DNA of 64,000 nucleotides from Marisediminicola antarctica. Lineage in GTDB: Bacteria > Actinomycetota > Actinomycetes > Actinomycetales > Microbacteriaceae. Each line of letters begins with the position of its first letter. Position 1 is the first letter of the stretch. Both the position numbers and the translations under genes were made by a program. Where the stretch lies: NCBI RefSeq assembly GCF_009930795.1, contig NZ_CP017146.1:3286001-3350000 (forward strand). The letters run 5' to 3'. The notes below the pieces were generated by a model. The model made no database searches and was not told where the DNA came from. It saw only the letters and a program-made list of their open reading frames with translations. Of the stretch, positions 16,236-25,393 are shown piece after piece.

Positions 16236-17444
16236 TCAGCCCGTCGTCGCGACAAACACCTCGCCGTCGCCCGCGAGGGTGATCTCGCCCTCGTCCGGCG
16301 TGATGTAGACGGCCGAGCCCCGATCCAGGCGGGTGGAGGACGCGCCGGAGAGACTGACCGATCCGCGCGTGCAGATCGCGATTGCCGGTCCCTCGAGCGG
16401 GAACGTCGCCTGCGCTCCCCCTCCGAACCGCACGAGCAGGAAGTCGGTCACGGTCGGTCGGTACACCTCCAGGCCGGGCGACGGACGCTCCGGCGCCAGG
16501 ACGGGCACGGCGCGGGGGGTGAAATCGAGCACATTCATCAGCTCGGGAACGTCGACGTGCTTGGGGGTGAGTCCGCCCCGAAGTACGTTGTCAGATGCCG
16601 CCATGAGTTCGACCCCGAGACCGGACAGGTAGGCGTGGATGTTGCCGGCAGGCAGGTAGAGGACCTCCCCACGTCGCAGGGACACCCGGTTGAGCAGCAG
16701 CGAGACCATGATTCCGGGGTCGCCGGGGTACTCCGCGGCGAGGTCGACAGCGGTGGCGAATGCCGTATCGAAAAGCCCGTCCTCGCCCGGCGCCGGGCGG
16801 CGCGCGGCCAGGTCCGCGACGAGGTCCACGACCGCGTCGACGTCGTCTCCGCCGCGACTGAGCCACTCGACCACGTCGGGCAGTGCGTCGTCCGACGCCG
16901 CCAGTTCGAGCAGCCCGTCGATCGGGACGACCTGCGCGCCCGGCGTCGCACGACGGCGCAGTACGGCCAGGATCTGGCGACACTCCGCCGCGGTCCGAAA
17001 CCCGCAGAGGGCCTCGAACCGCTCGCTGAGCGCGTAGATGAGCTCCGGCTTCGGGTGCTCGTCGCGATAGTTGCGGTGCGGCGCGTCGAGTGGCACGCCC
17101 GCCTCGTTCTCCCGACGGAACCCCTCCCGCGCCTGCTCCGCGGTGGGATGCGCCTGCAGCGACAGCGGCGAGCCGGCGGCGAGCAGCTTGAGCAGGAACG
17201 GGAGTCGAGCGGAGTGCGCGTAGGGTCCGAGCGTCGCGCCCGGGTCGTCGGCGATCCACGCCGCAAGGTCGGCCGCTCCCCCGGTCACGCCCGGGTCGAC
17301 GATTCGGCTGGGAGACCCGGGATGCGCGCCGAGCCAGAGCTCCGCCTCGGGCCCTCCCGACGGCTCCCATCCGAGCAACTCCGCGATCGCGGTGCGAGAC
17401 CCCCACGCATACGGGCGCGGACGATTGGTGATGCCTACAAACAT
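16236..17444 (-). CDS. manA: Mannose-6-phosphate isomerase, class I
   Basis: 402 residues. Zinc ligands of type I phosphomannose isomerases are visible: Gln97/His99 in LSLQAHP, Glu134 in KPELIYALS, and His in LPAGNIHAYLSG; the active-site Arg-containing C-terminal cupin follows. It interconverts fructose-6-P and mannose-6-P, the entry to GDP-mannose with manB. Located as in mycobacteria near whiB and manB. About 196 bp separate its start from the acyl-CoA dehydrogenase gene; that gap shows no further gene. Confidence 0.95.
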   Translation of the reverse strand: MFVGITNRPRPYAWGSRTAIAELLGWEPSGGPEAELWLGAHPGSPSRIVDPGVTGGAADLAAWIADDPGATLGPYAHSARLPFLLKLLAAGSPLSLQAHPTAEQAREGFRRENEAGVPLDAPHRNYRDEHPKPELIYALSERFEALCGFRTAAECRQILAVLRRRATPGAQVVPIDGLLELAASDDALPDVVEWLSRGGDDVDAVVDLVADLAARRPAPGEDGLFDTAFATAVDLAAEYPGDPGIMVSLLLNRVSLRRGEVLYLPAGNIHAYLSGLGVELMAASDNVLRGGLTPKHVDVPELMNVLDFTPRAVPVLAPERPSPGLEVYRPTVTDFLLVRFGGGAQATFPLEGPAIAICTRGSVSLSGASSTRLDRGSAVYITPDEGEITLAGDGEVFVATTG

Positions 17445-17640
17445 CCGACGGATTCCCTAGTGGTTTGCTACTGAATTGAGGCGATCTACAAAGCCCACCG
17501 GGCGCGTCTCGGCGCCGGTTAGACCAAACTACCAACGCCTTTTGAGTCCGGCGGCGCTCCACCTAGGCTCCGTATGGATTCGCGCTCCGCCCCTGGCGCC
17601 GCGGCTGATCCCCATCCACCCCGAGCAATGGAGCATCCTC

Positions 17641-18822
17641 ATGTCTTTCCAGCCTCTCAACAGCGACTTCTACGGCTATGAGAACGCCCTCACAGACCAG
17701 GAGAAGTCCCTCATTGTCGAGCTCCGCGCGTTCCTCGAAACCGAGGTGCGTCCGATTGTGAATGGCCTGTGGGCCGATGCCGAGTTCGTGCCCCGGCGCA
17801 TCGTCGAGGGGCTCGCGGGTCTCGGGCTCTTCGGCCAGCCCTGGGAGGAGACGAGGAAGTTCGAGAACTCCGCCGTCTTCCGTGGCTGGGTCGCCCTCGA
17901 GATCGCTCGGGTCGACGCGAGCGTCGCGACTCTTGTCGGCGTGCAGAACGGCCTCGTGATGGGCTCGATCGCGATCGCGGGCTCGCCAGAGCAGCGCGCC
18001 GAGTGGCTCCCCCGGCTCGCCTCCGGCGAATTGCTCGGCGCCTTCGGGCTGACCGAGCCGCTCTCCGGCTCCGATTCGGCGCAGGGCCTGCGCACGGTGG
18101 CGACGCGCGATGGGGACAACTGGATCCTCAACGGCGAGAAGCGCTGGATCGGCAACGGCTCGATCAGCGACATCACGATCATCTGGGCCAAGGACTCCGA
18201 GGACGGCCAGGTCAAGGGCTTCATCGTGCCGACCACGACCCCGGGCTACACCGCAACGAAGATCGAGGGCAAGCAGTCGCTGCGCATCGTGCAGAACGCC
18301 GACATCGTGCTCGAGAACGTCGTCGTGGCCGACTCGTATCGGCTGCAGCAGGGTAAGTCGTTCCGTGACACCGCTGCGGTTCTTCGCCTGACCAGGGCCG
18401 AGGTTGCCTGGGCCGCGGTCGGCAACTCGATCGGCGCCTACGACGCCGCCGTCGCCTATGCCGACTCTCGAGTGCAGTTCGGCAAGACCATCGGCAGCCA
18501 CCAGCTCGTGCAGGACCTGCTCGCGAAGAGCCTCGGCAACATCACGGCCTCCCTCGGCGTGGTGACGAGAGTGTCGGCGATGCTCGACGAGGGCACGCAG
18601 CGCGACGAGCACGCCTCCCTCGCGAAGTTCTTCACCACGGCGCGCATGCGCGAGACCGTGGCCTGGTGCCGCGAGATCTTCGGGGGCAACGGCATCGTGC
18701 TCGACTACGACGTCATCCGCTTTTTCGCGGATGCGGAGGCGATCTACTCGTACGAGGGCACCCGCGAGATGAACACCCTCATCGTCGGCCGGGCGATCAC
18801 CGGCAAGGCCGCGTTCGTCTGA
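17641..18822 (+). CDS. Acyl-CoA dehydrogenase family protein (glutaryl-CoA dehydrogenase-like)
   Basis: 393 residues from the ATG with ATGGAGC 8-9 nt upstream. All three ACAD domains are present: N-terminal helices, the FAD-contacting LGAFGLTEPLSGSDSAQGL and GEKRWIGNGSISD, and the C-terminal IFGGNGI...YSYEGTREMNTLIVGRAITG. The Glu in YEGT is the catalytic base position of glutaryl-CoA, isobutyryl and short-chain enzymes. It oxidises an acyl-CoA to the enoyl-CoA using FAD and ETF. Glutaryl-CoA is a guess from the GCDH-like motif spacing. It is the only non-glycan metabolic gene between manA and the polysaccharide region. Confidence 0.9.
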   Translation: MSFQPLNSDFYGYENALTDQEKSLIVELRAFLETEVRPIVNGLWADAEFVPRRIVEGLAGLGLFGQPWEETRKFENSAVFRGWVALEIARVDASVATLVGVQNGLVMGSIAIAGSPEQRAEWLPRLASGELLGAFGLTEPLSGSDSAQGLRTVATRDGDNWILNGEKRWIGNGSISDITIIWAKDSEDGQVKGFIVPTTTPGYTATKIEGKQSLRIVQNADIVLENVVVADSYRLQQGKSFRDTAAVLRLTRAEVAWAAVGNSIGAYDAAVAYADSRVQFGKTIGSHQLVQDLLAKSLGNITASLGVVTRVSAMLDEGTQRDEHASLAKFFTTARMRETVAWCREIFGGNGIVLDYDVIRFFADAEAIYSYEGTREMNTLIVGRAITGKAAFV

Positions 18823-18843
18823 TCAGGTCCGGGCGTGCCCGGG

Positions 18844-18849
18844 TAGCCT
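18844..18849 (+). promoter_or_regulatory. Predicted -10 box (TAGCCT) of the first O-antigen-ligase-like gene
   Basis: TAGCCT-TGCCGC-ATG; lies in the 33-bp gap after the acyl-CoA dehydrogenase gene, giving the polysaccharide genes their own leaderless start. Confidence 0.45.
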
Positions 18850-18855
18850 TGCCGC

Positions 18856-20202
18856 ATGAGACTTCTCGAGCGTCGCGCATTCCTCATGGGATTCGCGACG
18901 CTCGCGCTGTTCACCGTCCTGGCCGGCGACGCGTGGCGCAATTCGATCAGCTGGTACGGCTTCGGCGCTCTGGTTGCGATCCTCGCCGCGCTCTCGGTCG
19001 CGGTGCTCGTGCGGCACCGCGCGAGCATCCGTCCCGGGAGCCTGCCCTGGCCGCTGGTGGCCTTTCTCGCCCTTGCCACGGTCTCGATCGCCTGGTCGTT
19101 CTACCCCGGTGCCTCCGCGATCGGCGTGTTCGCCCAGGTCATCACGACTCTCGCGGCCGTCGCCATCGCCCTCGTGCTCACCGGGGATGAACTGCTCCGG
19201 GCGCTGGGCTGGGCGCTGCGCGCCATCCTCGTGCTGTCGCTGGTGTTCGAGCTCGCCGTGTCACTGGTCGTGCGCGCCCCGGTCCTGCCGGTCTGGGTGA
19301 CGGCGGCGGACCGCGTCGATCCGCCGCTCATGCTCTACTGGTCGCGCAACCTGCTGCTCGAGGGCGACAGAATCCAGGGCGTCGTGGGCAACTCCGGCCT
19401 GCTCGGGATGATCGCGCTCATCGCGCTCATCGTTTTCGGGGTGCAGCTGGCTGCAGGAACCGTTCGCCGCCTGCCCGGAATTCTCTGGCTGGTCACGGCT
19501 GCTGCGGTGCTGGCGCTGACCCGCTCGGCGACCATCACCGTGGCGCTCGTCGCCGTGCTGATCGTGCTCGGGATGGTCCTGGCGCTTCGCCGGGCGGAGT
19601 CGCCACGTGCCCGGCTGGCCGTCTACGGCGGCATCGTCGTCGCGCTCGCGGCCGTCGCCGGCTCGGTACTGGCGTTCCGGTCGGTGCTGCTCGATCTGCT
19701 CGGCAAGAGCGACGATCTCACCGGCCGGCTCGACATCTGGGACGCCGTCATCGGGCTCGCCACGCAGCGGCCGGTGTTCGGCTGGGGCTGGGTCAGCTTC
19801 TGGGCTCCCTGGGCCCCGCCCTTCGACGACCTCGTCACCCGCAACGGTGTCATCCAGTTGCACGCCCACAACGCCTGGCTCGATGTCTGGCTGCAGCTCG
19901 GGGTCGTCGGGCTGCTCGTGTTCGGATCTCTCGTGGTCACGACGGCGATCCGCTCCTGGCTTCTGGCCACCGACCGGGTGGTGACTCACCAGGGCGATCG
20001 CGGCACGTTCTCGTCACTCTCACTGCTGCCGCCCCTGCTGCTCACCGCGCTGCTGGTGCAAAGCCTCGCCGAGAGCCGGATTCTGGTTGAAGGCGGGTGG
20101 GTGCTGCTCGTGATCCTCGCCGTCACGACGAAACTCGGCGTACTCGGCCGACTCCGGCGAACCCCGGCGGACAGTCGTACGGGTGCGGCGCGCGCAGCCT
20201 GA
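18856..20202 (+). CDS. O-antigen ligase/polymerase family membrane protein (Wzy_C)
   Basis: 448 residues with about 10-12 hydrophobic helices. The Wzy_C/WaaL region around residues 285-345 has the usual long extracytoplasmic loop: LTGRLDIWDAVIGLA, RPVFGWGWVSFW and LHAHNAWLDVWLQLGVVGL, where the H-x-H-N segment is the family hallmark. Such proteins polymerise or ligate lipid-linked oligosaccharide outside the membrane. A paralogue follows directly at 20245 but is frameshifted, so this copy may be the only functional one here. Confidence 0.88.
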   Translation: MRLLERRAFLMGFATLALFTVLAGDAWRNSISWYGFGALVAILAALSVAVLVRHRASIRPGSLPWPLVAFLALATVSIAWSFYPGASAIGVFAQVITTLAAVAIALVLTGDELLRALGWALRAILVLSLVFELAVSLVVRAPVLPVWVTAADRVDPPLMLYWSRNLLLEGDRIQGVVGNSGLLGMIALIALIVFGVQLAAGTVRRLPGILWLVTAAAVLALTRSATITVALVAVLIVLGMVLALRRAESPRARLAVYGGIVVALAAVAGSVLAFRSVLLDLLGKSDDLTGRLDIWDAVIGLATQRPVFGWGWVSFWAPWAPPFDDLVTRNGVIQLHAHNAWLDVWLQLGVVGLLVFGSLVVTTAIRSWLLATDRVVTHQGDRGTFSSLSLLPPLLLTALLVQSLAESRILVEGGWVLLVILAVTTKLGVLGRLRRTPADSRTGAARAA

Positions 20203-20244
20203 CCGCACGGCGCGCCCGCGCGGATGCCGTAACTTTGGGGAGAA

Positions 20245-21517
20245 ATGAACTCGCCTTCACGACGCACCGCAGACGCCGCACTCGCGGCGCTCGCCTCCGC
20301 CCGTTTCGCGCGGGCGTTGACGCTGTGCACGGTCGGCATGGCATTCCTCGCCTTCGCGCTGCGCAGCACCATCGGATGGCCCGGCCTCCTCGGCATCCTC
20401 GGCACACTCGTCATTCTCGCGGCCGCGTCGATCACGGTGAAGCGCCATGAATTGGAGTGGCACGGGCTGCTCACCATCTCGCTCCTCGTCTTCGTCGGCT
20501 GGAGCGCGCTGTCCGTGCTCTGGAGCGACTACCAGTGGGTGACCGTCGGCGCCGTCGCGTACCAGATGGCCTTCGCCTTCCTCGGCGCCTACATCGCGCT
20601 GACCCGTGACCTGATCCAGATCGTGCGCGCCTTCGGCGACGTGCTGCGGGTGATCCTCGCGGCGTCCCTTCTGCTCGAGATCATGTCGGGCATCATTCTG
20701 GACACCCCGTTCGCCTTCCTGGGCATCAGCGGAACCCTCGCCGACGGCGGCCCGATCCAGGGCCTGCTCGGCACCAGGAACCAGCTCGGACTCGTCGCGC
20801 TCATCGCCATTGTGACCTTCTTCGTCGAGACCCAGACCCGCTCGATCAGTCGGTCGATGGGGCTCGCCTCGATCGCCCTCGCCGCCGCGATGATCGTGTT
20901 CTCCCGGTCGCCGGTGATCCTCGGCACCGTGGTGATCGTCGCGCTGGCCGCTCTCGCACTGATCGGGCTGCGCCGCCTCGACCCCGCCACACGACGCGTC
21001 TGGCAGTTCGTGCTGCTCGGCGATGACCCTGCTGATCCTGTTCGCCGCCCGCGGCGGCGTCATCGAGCTGCTCAACGCCGGCAGCGAGTTCGAGTTCCGC
21101 TACTCGCTGTGGCGCGACATCCTGGAGGTGTCGTCGGCGCGCACGCTCGAGGGATTCGGCTGGGTGGGCTACTGGCGGCAGGACATCCCGCCGTTCATCG
21201 GAATCGACCAGTTCGCCGCTCCCCACGAGACGGCACTCAACGCCTTCGTCGACGTGCTGCTCCAACTCGGCATCGTGGGCCTGTTCTCATTTCTCGCGCT
21301 CGTCGGACTCGCGTTCGTGCGGTCGTGGCTCCTCGCCGCGACGAAGCGGAGCTTCGTGTTCGTCTGGCCGGCGCTCATGCTCGTGGCGCTCATCATCGTC
21401 TCCGCCGCCGAGAGCTCGATCCTCGTCGAGTTCGGCTGGTTCACCCTGGTGATCTGCGCCCTCAAGGCGTCGCAGAACCTCAGTTGGCGGGAACGGCTGC
21501 CCCTGCCGCAGGGCTGA
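20245..21517 (+). pseudogene. O-antigen ligase family gene, frameshifted
   Basis: Two reading frames together give one Wzy_C protein of about 423 residues. Frame one runs from ATG 20245 to about 21020 (helices up to RRVWQFVLLG); the homologous continuation (MTLLILFAARGGVIELL..., RYSLWRDILE, GFGWVGYWRQDIP, APHETALNAFVDVLLQLGIVGL) is in the next frame from about 21021 to 21517. One extra base or two missing bases near 21013-21022 explains this; frame one otherwise runs on antisense to gmd until 21699. No slippery heptamer is seen, so mutation or assembly error is likelier than programmed shifting. The H-E-T segment replaces H-x-H-N of the upstream paralogue. Confidence 0.85.
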
Positions 21518-21524
21518 TCGCGTT

Positions 21525-22517
21525 TCAGCCCTCGGACGGGGCCGCCTGCAGGGCGCGGATGTCGGCGTCGACCATCAGATGCACGAGCTGCTCGAAGTCC
21601 ACGCTCGGCTCCCAGCCCAGCGACCGCAAGCGGGTCGGGTCGCCAACGAGCTGCTTCGGGTCGGCGGGGCGGTACAGGGCCGGGTCGACCGACACATAGC
21701 TCGACCAGTCGTCGATGCCCACGTAGGCGAAGGCGTGGTCGACGAATTGCCGCACCGAGTGCGCCACTCCCGTCGCGACGACGAAGTCACCCGGCTCGTC
21801 GGCCCCAAGGATCCGCATCATCCCGTCGACGTAGTCGGGGGCGTACCCCCAGTCGCGGAAGACATCCATCTGCCCGAGCACGAGCGCGTCGGACAGGCCC
21901 AGCGAGATGCGTGCGGCCTCGTGCGAGATTTTCCGCGCCACGAACGAGTGCGGCCGACGCGGCGACTCGTGGTTGTAGAGGATGGCCGAACTCGCGAACA
22001 TGCCGCGGGCCCGGTACACGCCCACCATCTCGTGGGCGAACGACTTGGCTGCCCCGTAGGGGGTGACAGGCTTGCGCGGTGTCGTCTCGCTCTGCGGCAC
22101 AACGCCGGTATCGCCGAAGATCTCGGCACTCGACGCCTGTAGCAGCCGCACGGCGCGGCCGTTGCGTTCCTGCAGCTGCCACGCCGCGTCGAGAATGCGC
22201 ACGGGGCCGATCCCCAGCACGTCGGCCGTCTCGGTCGGAAACGTCCAGGACCGCTCGACCGAGGTGTTCCCGGCGAAGTTGAAGATGTGGGTCGGCTCGA
22301 TCTCGAAGATCAGCCGGCGGATGCCCTCGGAATCGGCCAGGTCGCCGACGTGCGCGGAGACGCCCGGGAACGCCACCGAGAGCGCCGCGGCTGCCTCGGC
22401 CGAGTGGCAGAGCCCATGCACCTCACCGCGACCGGCGAGCTGTTCGAGGAGGTAACTGCCGTCTTGTCCGCTCGCACCCGTGACGAGAGTCGATGGGGTG
22501 GAACCATCTGACGCCAT
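21525..22517 (-). CDS. gmd: GDP-mannose 4,6-dehydratase
   Basis: 330 residues, extended SDR. GASGQDGSYLLEQL (14-27) is the Gmd-type NADP site; SSAEIFGD carries the catalytic Ser/Glu, YGAAK the Tyr/Lys, and YNHESPRRP is Gmd-specific. It converts GDP-D-mannose to GDP-4-dehydro-6-deoxy-D-mannose, the precursor of GDP-rhamnose, -fucose, -perosamine or -6-deoxytalose. No second-step reductase or aminotransferase specific for this intermediate is evident in the window; the SDR genes present are better explained as GalE and Rml enzymes. Confidence 0.92.
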   Translation of the reverse strand: MASDGSTPSTLVTGASGQDGSYLLEQLAGRGEVHGLCHSAEAAAALSVAFPGVSAHVGDLADSEGIRRLIFEIEPTHIFNFAGNTSVERSWTFPTETADVLGIGPVRILDAAWQLQERNGRAVRLLQASSAEIFGDTGVVPQSETTPRKPVTPYGAAKSFAHEMVGVYRARGMFASSAILYNHESPRRPHSFVARKISHEAARISLGLSDALVLGQMDVFRDWGYAPDYVDGMMRILGADEPGDFVVATGVAHSVRQFVDHAFAYVGIDDWSSYVSVDPALYRPADPKQLVGDPTRLRSLGWEPSVDFEQLVHLMVDADIRALQAAPSEG

Positions 22518-22523
22518 TGCCCT

Positions 22524-22529
22524 AGTTTA
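22524..22529 (-). promoter_or_regulatory. Predicted -10 box (TAAACT) of gmd
   Basis: TAAACT-AGGGCA-ATG on the minus strand; a separate promoter within the otherwise continuous minus-strand run 24431-21525. Confidence 0.45.
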
Positions 22530-22548
22530 GGGCAGACGGCACTGCACC

Positions 22549-23643
22549 TCAGTGCTGCTCGATCGCCCTGCGATATGCCGTGATGTGTGCGTCGCGGCAA
22601 CTCTCCCAGGTGAATCGGGCGGCCTGCGCCATCCCGCCTGCCGACAGCCTTTCTCCGTCGTCGATCGCGCGCGCGATGCCCGCCGCGATTGACTCGGGCT
22701 CCATCGGGTCGAACACGACGGCCGCGTCGCCGCACACCTCGGGGATCGAGCCCGCGTTCGACACTGCGGCCGGGCATCCGGATGCCATTGCCTCAAGCGG
22801 CGGGAGGCCGAAGCCCTCGTACAGGCTCGGGAACGCGAGCGCCGCGGCGGACCGGTAGAGGCCGAGCAACTCCTCCGAGCTGACCAGGCCCCGTCGGTCG
22901 ACCCAGTCGGGCAGGTCGCCGAGGGTGTCGAGCGCACCGCCGGTGAGCACGAGGCGGAGCTCGGGGCGGTCCCGTCGCAGGATCGCCATCGCCTGGATGA
23001 GCCTGGCGTGGTTCTTGTGCGCCCAGCCGCGGGCCGGGTAGAGAACGAAGTTCTCGCGCGGGCCGAGGTTCGGGGTGTACCGGTCCATGTCGACGCCGAG
23101 GTGGGCGACATGGATGCGGTCAGGGTCGATCCCGAGCAACTCGACCATGCGCCGCTTCGCGAACTCGCTGATCGTGACGACGGCATCGGCCGTTTTCGCG
23201 GCCCCCTCGTAGAAGTGCCGGCGGTAGAGGAGCTCGGCGCGGCCGAACATGTGGGGCAGTTCGAGGTGCTGCACGTCGAGCAGCGACTGCACGCCGGCCT
23301 GCCGCTTCGCCGGGCGCGGCACCGTGACGGTGAACGGGTAGTGCACAACGTCGGCACCGGACATTGCCGAGCGGATTGTTCGCCCGTGCAGGGATGCCGC
23401 GGCGAGCGTCGTAATCCGGCGGCCGGTCGAACCCCCGCCGCGCACCGAGTCGACGACGACCTCTCGCAGACCGGCGCTGAACCCTGCGGCGGTCCGCGGC
23501 ACGAACGCGGTGACATCCAGCCCGGCCGCGCCGCCGAGCTGGGCCGCGAGGGCGCGCGCGTACGTCTCGCTGCCGCCCATCCCGCCCGGCACGAGGGTCA
23601 GCATCGAGAGGGCGACGTGGAGCGGGTCGGCCGGACGCATCAC
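22549..23643 (-). CDS. Glycosyltransferase family 4
   Basis: 364 residues, GT-B fold. N-terminal glycine loop LVPGGMGGSETYARALAAQL (14-33) and C-terminal donor-site LYEGFGLPPLEAMASGCP with the E-x7-E pair. It transfers a sugar from a nucleotide donor to a lipid-linked acceptor at the inner membrane face; donor unknown (mannose or rhamnose fit GT4). The GTG at 23643 overlaps the GT2 stop by four bases (GTGA) and an ATG follows immediately (TGATG); either could be used. Confidence 0.88.
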   Translation of the reverse strand: MMRPADPLHVALSMLTLVPGGMGGSETYARALAAQLGGAAGLDVTAFVPRTAAGFSAGLREVVVDSVRGGGSTGRRITTLAAASLHGRTIRSAMSGADVVHYPFTVTVPRPAKRQAGVQSLLDVQHLELPHMFGRAELLYRRHFYEGAAKTADAVVTISEFAKRRMVELLGIDPDRIHVAHLGVDMDRYTPNLGPRENFVLYPARGWAHKNHARLIQAMAILRRDRPELRLVLTGGALDTLGDLPDWVDRRGLVSSEELLGLYRSAAALAFPSLYEGFGLPPLEAMASGCPAAVSNAGSIPEVCGDAAVVFDPMEPESIAAGIARAIDDGERLSAGGMAQAARFTWESCRDAHITAYRRAIEQH

Positions 23644-24431
23644 CTCTCGCGCCGGAGTCGGATTGCGTGTGCGTTCAGCCGCCTCGCGGCGAACGCTGAT
23701 GCCCAGCGCACCGGCAGCTGCCAGAGCGGGCTGACCGGATGGAGCGGCCGCGGCAGGTGTCGCCGCTTGACCCGCTCAGCCTCGAGGGTCGAGGCGAGCC
23801 GGTTGGCGACCGTGAGCGAGTCGGGGTGCCAGCAGAACGCCGAGACCGCCTCTCTCGTGCAGACGAACCTGCCGAGGGCGCGCAGCGAGAGGAAGGCGTC
23901 GAGGTCCATTACGAACTTGAGGCTGCGATCGAAGCCGCCGATCGCCTCGAGGGCGTCGAGCCTGATCATGGACCCCGGGTGCGGGATCAGGTCCGGTCCC
24001 CAGGGCAGCAGCAGCTGCGCCAGCCTCCCCGCCCGGCTTCTCGCAATTATGTGTCCGTCGGGGTCGATATAGTCGCAGCCGCCGTAGGCGAGAACCGCCC
24101 CCGCATCTGCGTCGAGCATGCTCTTCAGCCGGGAGAGGCCTCCGGGGCGGAACAGGTCGTCGTCGCCGATCCACGCATAGTAGGTCTCGGTCGTGCGAGC
24201 GGCGAGGCCCCGGTTTATTGCCTCGGAGATGCCCTCCCGCGGATCGTCGACGACGACGGCGCCGGCGCCCGCTGCGAGCTCGCGTGCCTCGGTGGCGCCA
24301 GCGGGGGCGATCACGACAAGCGTGATGGCGACCTCGTCCCGCTGCTGCCGGACCGACTCGAGCGTCAACGCCAGGGACTCGATGCGGTCACCGAGCGTCG
24401 GAAGGATCACGAGGACCTCCGCAGGCGGCAT
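23640..24431 (-). CDS. Glycosyltransferase family 2
   Basis: 263 residues from the ATG giving MPPAEVLVILPTLGDR, preceded by a good AAGGAGT ribosome site; in-frame sequence further upstream is Cys/Arg-rich and non-coding in character. GT-A motifs: ILPTLGDR...LESVRQQRDE, the metal site AWIGDDDLF and the acceptor-side GGFDRSLKFVMDLDAFLSL. Coupled to the GT4 gene downstream. The substrate is not predictable. Confidence 0.87.
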   Translation of the reverse strand: MPPAEVLVILPTLGDRIESLALTLESVRQQRDEVAITLVVIAPAGATEARELAAGAGAVVVDDPREGISEAINRGLAARTTETYYAWIGDDDLFRPGGLSRLKSMLDADAGAVLAYGGCDYIDPDGHIIARSRAGRLAQLLLPWGPDLIPHPGSMIRLDALEAIGGFDRSLKFVMDLDAFLSLRALGRFVCTREAVSAFCWHPDSLTVANRLASTLEAERVKRRHLPRPLHPVSPLWQLPVRWASAFAARRLNAHAIRLRRER

Positions 24432-24649
24432 GGGCTGACTCCTTCGTGGATTCGACAAAACCGGCAGTGGGCACGATCTCGCCAGAGAAAGCTCCTCGAG
24501 TGCCCCCACGAGCGGCCGACACGCATCGCGCAGGCCCGCACCCGACCACAGCGAGTGTACCGAACATGCACACCGGCAACCGCGCTCGCTCGCTCGGGAG
24601 TCGACTGCGACGCACACCGGCATCGGCGTGCCGCCGAGACGTGCGCTGG

Positions 24650-24655
24650 TAGGAT
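24650..24655 (+). promoter_or_regulatory. Predicted -10 box (TAGGAT) of the GT2-DUF2304 pair
   Basis: TAGGAT-CGCCCC-ATG at 24662; leaderless start predicted. Confidence 0.48.
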
Positions 24656-24661
24656 CGCCCC

Positions 24662-25393
24662 ATGCAGCTCGCCCTTGACCGCACGCTGATCGTGATGCCC
24701 GCGCTCAACGAGGCCGGCTCTGTCGGCGAAGTCATACGCGAGGTCTTCATCAGCCTGCCCGGCGCCACCGTTCTTGTCGTGGACGATGGTTCTACGGACG
24801 CGACGACGGCCGTGGCCCGGGCGGCGGGGGCCACCGTCGCCACCCTTCCCTTCAACCTCGGGGTCGGGGGCGCAATGCGCCTCGGATTCCGGTACGCAAT
24901 CGACCGGGGCTTCGACAACGTCGTGCAGCTCGACTCCGACGGCCAGCACGATCCGGCGAGCATCCGCCAGCTCGTCGAGGCGCTCGGCGGTGCCGACCTC
25001 GTCATCGGCGCACGGTTCGCGGGCGAGGGAGACTACCGCGTGCGAGGTCCACGGCAGTGGGCGATGAGGGTCCTCGCGGCCGTGCTGAGCCGCAGTGCAG
25101 GAACGCCCCTCACCGACACCACGTCCGGTTACCGGGCATCGGGCCCTCGCGCCGTAGCGCTCTTCGCTGCGCAATATCCGGCCGAGTACCTCGGAGACAC
25201 GATCGAGGCTCTCGTCATCGCCGCGAGGGCCGGATGCGTCATCACGCAGGTACCCGTCGCGATGCGGAAGCGCCAGGCCGGGGTGCCATCACACCACCCG
25301 TTCCGCGCGGCGGCGTATCTCGCGCGAGCGTGCCTCGCCCTCGTCTTCGCCCTTGCTCGACCGGCTTCCTCGATTCAGGCGGGCAGCTCATGA
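24662..25393 (+). CDS. DPM1-like GT2 glycosyltransferase (polyprenyl-phosphate sugar synthase type)
   Basis: 243 residues. Opening VMPALNEAGSVGEV, VVDDGSTDATTAV and LDSDGQHDPASI are those of the dolichol/polyprenyl-phosphate mannose synthase subgroup of GT2, with DTTSGYRASG further on. The enzyme is expected to load a sugar from a nucleotide donor onto polyprenyl phosphate at the inner face of the membrane. It has no TM helices of its own; the next gene, a two- or three-helix DUF2304 protein, overlaps its stop by four bases (ATGA) and likely serves as membrane anchor. A second such pair is at 44172-45246. Confidence 0.88.
   Translation: MQLALDRTLIVMPALNEAGSVGEVIREVFISLPGATVLVVDDGSTDATTAVARAAGATVATLPFNLGVGGAMRLGFRYAIDRGFDNVVQLDSDGQHDPASIRQLVEALGGADLVIGARFAGEGDYRVRGPRQWAMRVLAAVLSRSAGTPLTDTTSGYRASGPRAVALFAAQYPAEYLGDTIEALVIAARAGCVITQVPVAMRKRQAGVPSHHPFRAAAYLARACLALVFALARPASSIQAGSS

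Noticed and set aside
20245-21699. Single 484-codon protein reading through the frameshift
   Set aside because: After about 21020 the frame loses all Wzy_C similarity, becomes Arg rich and runs antisense into gmd; the homologous continuation is in the neighbouring frame.
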